From the NCBI RefSeq assembly GCF_025562755.1, contig NZ_CP103300.1:3225001-3289000 (forward strand): a stretch of 64,000 bases of DNA. Reading direction: 5' to 3'. The stretch is from Endozoicomonas euniceicola. Its GTDB lineage: Bacteria; Pseudomonadota; Gammaproteobacteria; Pseudomonadales; Endozoicomonadaceae. Of the stretch, positions 60,823 through 64,000 are shown in pieces. A program made the position numbers and the translations under genes. Under the pieces are notes generated by a model that saw only the letters and a program-made list of their open reading frames with translations, searched no databases and was not told where the DNA came from. Each line of letters begins with the position of its first letter. Position 1 is the stretch's first letter.

Positions 60823-61686
60823 ATGAGTACAGCACCAGCAGAAAGCCTCCGTTTTATTCACCTGTCTGATCCTCAGCTGATTCCTGCGGGCGAGATGAAT
60901 TACGACATCAACCCACAGCTACGGATAAGACAATGTATTGATGCCATTTTGTCTGACTGCGCCAGCCTGCCATTGGATTTTGCTGTTATCACCGGTGACC
61001 TGACCCACTGGGGGGAAGAGGTCGCCTACAAGGTGCTAAGAGAGGAACTGAGTCGGTTGCCTTTTCCTGTTTATATGTTGATGGGGAACCATGACCATAG
61101 AGAAGCATTTTCAACGGTTTTTCCTGAACACCCTACTGATGATAACAGCGGGTTTGTTCAATATGTCCTGGACAGTGCAGCAGGCCGGATGATTTTCCTC
61201 GATACGCTGGATGCAGGAAAACGCAGCGGCGTTCTCTGCCAGCAACGGTTGCAATGGCTGGAGAGAAAACTGGCGGACTCGGAGGGGCAGCCTGTTTATC
61301 TATTTATGCATCACCCGCCGTTTACTGTCGGGTTGTCGGTAATGGACGACGATAATCTTGTAAATTCGGATGAGTTCCTGAAAATCGTGAACCCTTATCG
61401 GACGCAGATTCGACATATTTTCTTCGGGCATTTACACCGGACCGTGACAGGTAGCTGGCATGGCATCAGCTACTCCTGCCCTTTGTCGCCTGTTCATCAG
61501 ACTGCTTTTGAATTTGATAATAAAAAGCCTGCTTACGTTTCGCCTGAGCCACCGGCCTACCATCTGGTTGAACTAAAACCGGAACAGGTTGTTGTGCATT
61601 CACGACTGTTTCTGCATAGTGAGCCCGCCATTGATAGTCGGTCCTGTTATCGCTACCAGTTGCATGATCAATCAAACAATGAGTGA
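60823..61686 (+). CDS. CpdA-like class III metallophosphoesterase with a changed metal motif
   Basis: 287 residues. GD in ITGDLTHWG, GNHDH in LMGNHDHREAF, H in FMHHPPF and GHLH in FFGHLHRT are normal, but the N-terminal D-x-H metal motif reads SDPQLI, so His is Gln. Family members cleave cyclic nucleotides or phosphodiesters. Seven bases before the HD gene; the pair is likely cotranscribed. Confidence 0.87.
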   Translation: MSTAPAESLRFIHLSDPQLIPAGEMNYDINPQLRIRQCIDAILSDCASLPLDFAVITGDLTHWGEEVAYKVLREELSRLPFPVYMLMGNHDHREAFSTVFPEHPTDDNSGFVQYVLDSAAGRMIFLDTLDAGKRSGVLCQQRLQWLERKLADSEGQPVYLFMHHPPFTVGLSVMDDDNLVNSDEFLKIVNPYRTQIRHIFFGHLHRTVTGSWHGISYSCPLSPVHQTAFEFDNKKPAYVSPEPPAYHLVELKPEQVVVHSRLFLHSEPAIDSRSCYRYQLHDQSNNE

Positions 61687-61692
61687 GGAGCT

Positions 61693-62358
61693 ATGTCCTA
61701 CAACGACCCAACCTTGTTACAGCAATGGGAAGATACGTTTGTCGAGTTTTTGCGGGGGCGGGAGTCGGATGATGCTTCTCATGATATATCGCACTTCCAG
61801 AGGGTCTGGCGAACGACCCGGCGACTTCTCAAAGACGGTGATATCAGTGCCAATCAACTGGTTATTCTGACCGCCTGCTATTTTCATGACATTATTGTTC
61901 TTCCCAAGAATCACCCTCAGCGTTCAATGGCTTCAACGCTGGCAGCAGAAGAGACTGAACGCTGTCTGAAAGAGCTGGCATTTCCCCGGGATTTGATTGA
62001 TGAGGTGTGTCATGCGGTGAAAACACACAGCTATTCGGCAGGTATTGAGCCAGAAACTATTGAGGCAAAGGTGGTTCAGGATGCAGACCGGATGGAAGCA
62101 CTGGGGGCTATTGGTCTGGCCCGCTGTTTCTATACCGGCGGCAAGCTGAAACAGAAACTGTTTGATCCTGAAGACCCTTTGGCAACCCATCGTGAGCTGG
62201 ATGACCGTAACTATTCCCTTGATCATTTTGAACTGAAACTGCTGAAGATTGCAGACAGTATGCAAACTGAAGCTGGAAAGCGGATGGCTGAGCGCAGCAG
62301 TCAGTTTATACGGGATTTTCGAGATCAGCTGTGTCGTGAGTTGCGGGGAGAGTATTAA
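61693..62358 (+). CDS. HD-domain phosphohydrolase (YedJ-like)
   Basis: 221 residues; DASHDISHFQRVWR then TACYFHDI and QDADRMEALGAIGLAR form the HD-domain H...HD...D set. Similar to YedJ/YpgQ-type phosphohydrolases, whose substrates are nucleotides. Six bases after the metallophosphoesterase. Confidence 0.9.
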   Translation: MSYNDPTLLQQWEDTFVEFLRGRESDDASHDISHFQRVWRTTRRLLKDGDISANQLVILTACYFHDIIVLPKNHPQRSMASTLAAEETERCLKELAFPRDLIDEVCHAVKTHSYSAGIEPETIEAKVVQDADRMEALGAIGLARCFYTGGKLKQKLFDPEDPLATHRELDDRNYSLDHFELKLLKIADSMQTEAGKRMAERSSQFIRDFRDQLCRELRGEY

Positions 62359-62438
62359 TTGAGCAATGTATAGACCGTTGTTTTTGCGTGTGCTCAGTGA
62401 ATGCGTTTGAATTTAGTCTGGCTGGGGCGCTGATCTGG

Positions 62439-62744
62439 CTATTGACTCAAAGCCAGCTGCCCCACAGTAATATATTGTCCACTATCGTCGTGTTCTGCCT
62501 CCCACACATCAAGGGCAGTCTGCATATTCAGCCAGCTGCCCACGCTGGTTTTTGTGGCAATGGCGATCCGCATAGCCAGGTCACGGGTACAGGGTTTTTT
62601 CTGGTTGACGAACTCCGACAGGTGCTTGCGGGAAACACCCAGTACTTCAGCTGCTTTGGTTACGCTGATTCCGGCAGGTTCCAGCACATCCAGGCGAAAC
62701 ACCACACCGGGGTGAGTTGGCTTTCTGTTTCTGGTTCGGCTCAT
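62439..62744 (-). CDS. higA: HigA-type antitoxin (XRE HTH)
   Basis: 101 residues with an HTH ISVTKAAEVLGVSRKHLSEFVNQKKP and tail SVGSWLNMQTALDVWEAE, standard for VapI/HigA. It lies downstream of a broken higB, in the toxin-first order typical of higBA. It may still act as an orphan repressor. Confidence 0.9.
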   Translation of the reverse strand: MSRTRNRKPTHPGVVFRLDVLEPAGISVTKAAEVLGVSRKHLSEFVNQKKPCTRDLAMRIAIATKTSVGSWLNMQTALDVWEAEHDDSGQYITVGQLALSQ

Positions 62745-62757
62745 GGCTTATCCTTCC

Positions 62758-62918
62758 TTAATGATATTGCTCGTAGTCCACATTGGTTGCGTTGCTGAAT
62801 CAAGGCGGTCAAGGCGGGTAGCCAGCCGTTGAGCATGTTTCGGATTTATTCCCTTGGTAGAGCCATCATAAAAATAGTCTTCCAACCCCTTATGCAGAAA
62901 CCGCTTGATCGCCGTAAT
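62758..62918 (-). pseudogene. higB: higB toxin with internal deletion
   Basis: Minus-strand reading gives IKRFLHKGLEDYFYDG then STKGINPKHAQRLATRLDRL, the N-terminal half of HigB. The last seven codons VDYEQYH-stop occur in another frame next to it. The central part (GNWRITF region with catalytic residues) is missing, so about 90-110 bp were deleted with a frame change. The start codon is also unclear (no ATG). Toxin activity should be absent. Confidence 0.85.
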
Positions 62919-63117
62919 ACACAACTTGTAACTGATATGGTTGCAGTTTGGGTTGTAACCGGTTCGGTGTCAATCTACCTATAAAGTACATATGAACCAT
63001 ACAAGTAAGGCATGTTATTTTCCGTAAGCTTTCCCGGGTATTCCTCTAGAAAGTTTCGTCAAGTAGCTGCTAACCAAACCCTTGCAAGATGAATAGACTT
63101 AGCGTCTATTTTTCGTT

Positions 63118-63753
63118 TTGAGACTTCTAACCGTGTTGAAAAAAATAACAGCGATTTCTCTGGTGGCTTCCATGGGCTTTCTCGGGGGGTGCGCCACTAT
63201 GAGTGAGTCTGAGTGCCTTAACGCTGACTGGCAGTTAATTGGTTTTGAAGATGGCCTGAATGGCTACTCTATGTCCCGGATTGGTGATCATCGCAGTGCC
63301 TGCGCTGAATACTCTATTGTTCCAAGCCAGGCGCTATACCAGCAGGGTTTTGAAGCAGGCTTGAGGCAGTTTTGTACGCCGACTAATGCTTATGATTACG
63401 GAAAGAGTGGCAGAACCTATAACCACCAGTGTCCGGCAGATTTGCACAATGAGTTTCTGAAGTATTACAACCAGGGGCAAGAGTTTTACGCTGTCGAGAA
63501 ATCTATTCGGGATTACGGTTACAAAATTGCTGACGCAAAGAAAAAAATAGAGAAGCTGGAAAAGAAAATTCTCGACAAGGAAGCCAGAATTATCAGTGAC
63601 GACAGTTCGGCAGAGGAACGCTTGAGACTGGTAGGCGATATTAAGCGACATAAAGAAGAGATTGGTCATTTGAGAACCGCAAAGACAGCTGACGAGCGTA
63701 AGCGGGCGGTAAAAGAAGAAGAACTGTCCCGACTTCAGGCTCCGGCAGTCTGA
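63118..63753 (+). CDS. DUF2799 lipoprotein
   Basis: About 205 residues. Lipobox MGFLGGCATM after the hydrophobic KKITAISLVAS; residue Cys becomes the lipidated N-terminus. SECLNADWQLIGFEDGLNGY is the DUF2799 motif. The C-terminal half is coiled-coil (KKKIEKLEKKILDKEARI). The start is a non-ATG: TTG at 63118, GTG at 63133 or TTG at 63136; the latter two give a better signal peptide length. Confidence 0.8.
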   Translation: MRLLTVLKKITAISLVASMGFLGGCATMSESECLNADWQLIGFEDGLNGYSMSRIGDHRSACAEYSIVPSQALYQQGFEAGLRQFCTPTNAYDYGKSGRTYNHQCPADLHNEFLKYYNQGQEFYAVEKSIRDYGYKIADAKKKIEKLEKKILDKEARIISDDSSAEERLRLVGDIKRHKEEIGHLRTAKTADERKRAVKEEELSRLQAPAV

Positions 63754-63770
63754 TTGGCTGAAAGTGTCTT

Positions 63771-63809
63771 ACTGCCTCCCTCTGGTATATTCCAGATAGA
63801 GGCAGTTTA
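63771..63809. terminator. Terminator between DUF2799 gene and hisC-like gene
   Basis: ACTGCCTC...GAGGCAGT with inner TCTGG/CCAGA pairing, followed by TTTATTGG. Genes converge. Confidence 0.75.
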
Positions 63810-63820
63810 TTGGAAAAGAG

Positions 63821-64000
63821 CTAGATAATAGAGGTGAGGGTATCTATCAGGTGTACGGTTTGCTGTTTATTCCCAAGGCTAATTCGTAACCCAAGCCTGG
63901 AGTGATGGTCCATTTTCGGGCGAACCAGTATGTTGGCTTTTTTCAGCGTTTGTTCGACCAGCGAAGGCGAGTCAAAAAAAACCCAGACATAATTGGCCAC
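63821..64000 (-). CDS. Aminotransferase class I/II (HisC-like), 3' end only
   Basis: Minus-strand frame from the right edge: VANYVWVFFDSPSLVEQTL, then ILVRPKMDHHSRLGLRISLGN, ending at TAG 63821. R-x-S-x-G in the last part is the HisC/aminotransferase C-terminal pattern. 59 codons remain in the window, so the specific enzyme is uncertain. Confidence 0.75.
   Translation of the reverse strand: MANYVWVFFDSPSLVEQTLKKANILVRPKMDHHSRLGLRISLGNKQQTVHLIDTLTSII

Noticed and set aside
1..64000. tRNA or rRNA genes, replication origin, phage
   Set aside because: No cloverleaf, rRNA segment, DnaA-box cluster or phage structural gene was recognised by eye; short tRNAs could still be missed.

Overview
The window looks like a chromosome segment of a marine, host-associated gammaproteobacterium, most likely an Endozoicomonas-type organism (Oceanospirillales). 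This is inferred from the gamma-proteobacterial gene order cyaY-(insert)-lptM-lysA-dapF-DUF484-xerC, the pcnB-folK-panB-panC order, an effector-like NEL ubiquitin ligase, and many copies of a heptanucleotide repeat (TTGGCTG)n. No 16S rRNA or tRNA gene was seen, so the taxonomic call is an inference.

Layout. 1-2.7 kb: acetyl-CoA synthetase (cut by the left edge) and adenosine deaminase. 2.8-5.6 kb: a 924-residue, AT-rich coiled-coil protein of unknown role. 5.6-11.4 kb: pgi, panC, panB, folK and pcnB on the minus strand. Upstream of pcnB lie an Asn-rich mini-ORF and an intrinsic terminator. 12-17 kb: a membrane-anchored retropepsin-like protein, elbB, ferritin, tenA and a porin. 17-20 kb: two tandem coiled-coil repeat proteins, a BrnT/BrnA toxin-antitoxin pair, cyaY and a secreted unknown. 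20-26 kb: lptM, lysA, dapF, DUF484, xerC, an unknown protein and uridine phosphorylase. 26-32 kb: a DASS-type anion transporter, a cupin, and a TPP-riboswitch-controlled thiD-thiZ-thiX-thiY operon for HMP (thiamine pyrimidine) uptake and salvage. 32-35.5 kb: a predicted NEL-domain E3 ubiquitin ligase, an acyltransferase and mutM.

35.8-47.1 kb is a complete 2-aminoethylphosphonate (AEP) utilisation locus. PhnS, PhnT and PhnUV import AEP. PhnW converts it to phosphonoacetaldehyde, which PhnX hydrolyses. A PbfA-like class III PLP enzyme would feed in hydroxylated AEP, and PhnR (GntR/HutC type) would regulate. Two near-identical candidate PhnR operators lie before phnS and before phnW. The locus is interrupted by repeat elements, a repeat-protein gene and two tandem secreted paralogs.

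47-51 kb: trpS, a PqaA-like protein and three small envelope or unknown genes. 51.5-57.5 kb is an AT-rich accessory island. It holds a type II restriction-modification system (5-methylcytosine methyltransferase and MvaI/BcnI-like nuclease) with a MIG-type T:G mismatch glycosylase, then an IS21 relic and a triply broken Abi gene, all next to a 259-bp direct duplication. 57.5-64 kb: a SMP-30 homologue lacking all four metal ligands, transaldolase, a hotdog thioesterase, a GNAT acetyltransferase, a metallophosphoesterase, an HD protein, HigA with a deleted HigB, a DUF2799 lipoprotein and the end of a HisC-like aminotransferase.

The most unusual structure is a family of about 150-bp non-coding elements. 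They are bounded by CTTA, have imperfect terminal inverted repeats and carry a heptamer VNTR core. There are four full copies and three relatives. One disrupts the Abi gene and several supply the stop codon of a neighbouring gene.
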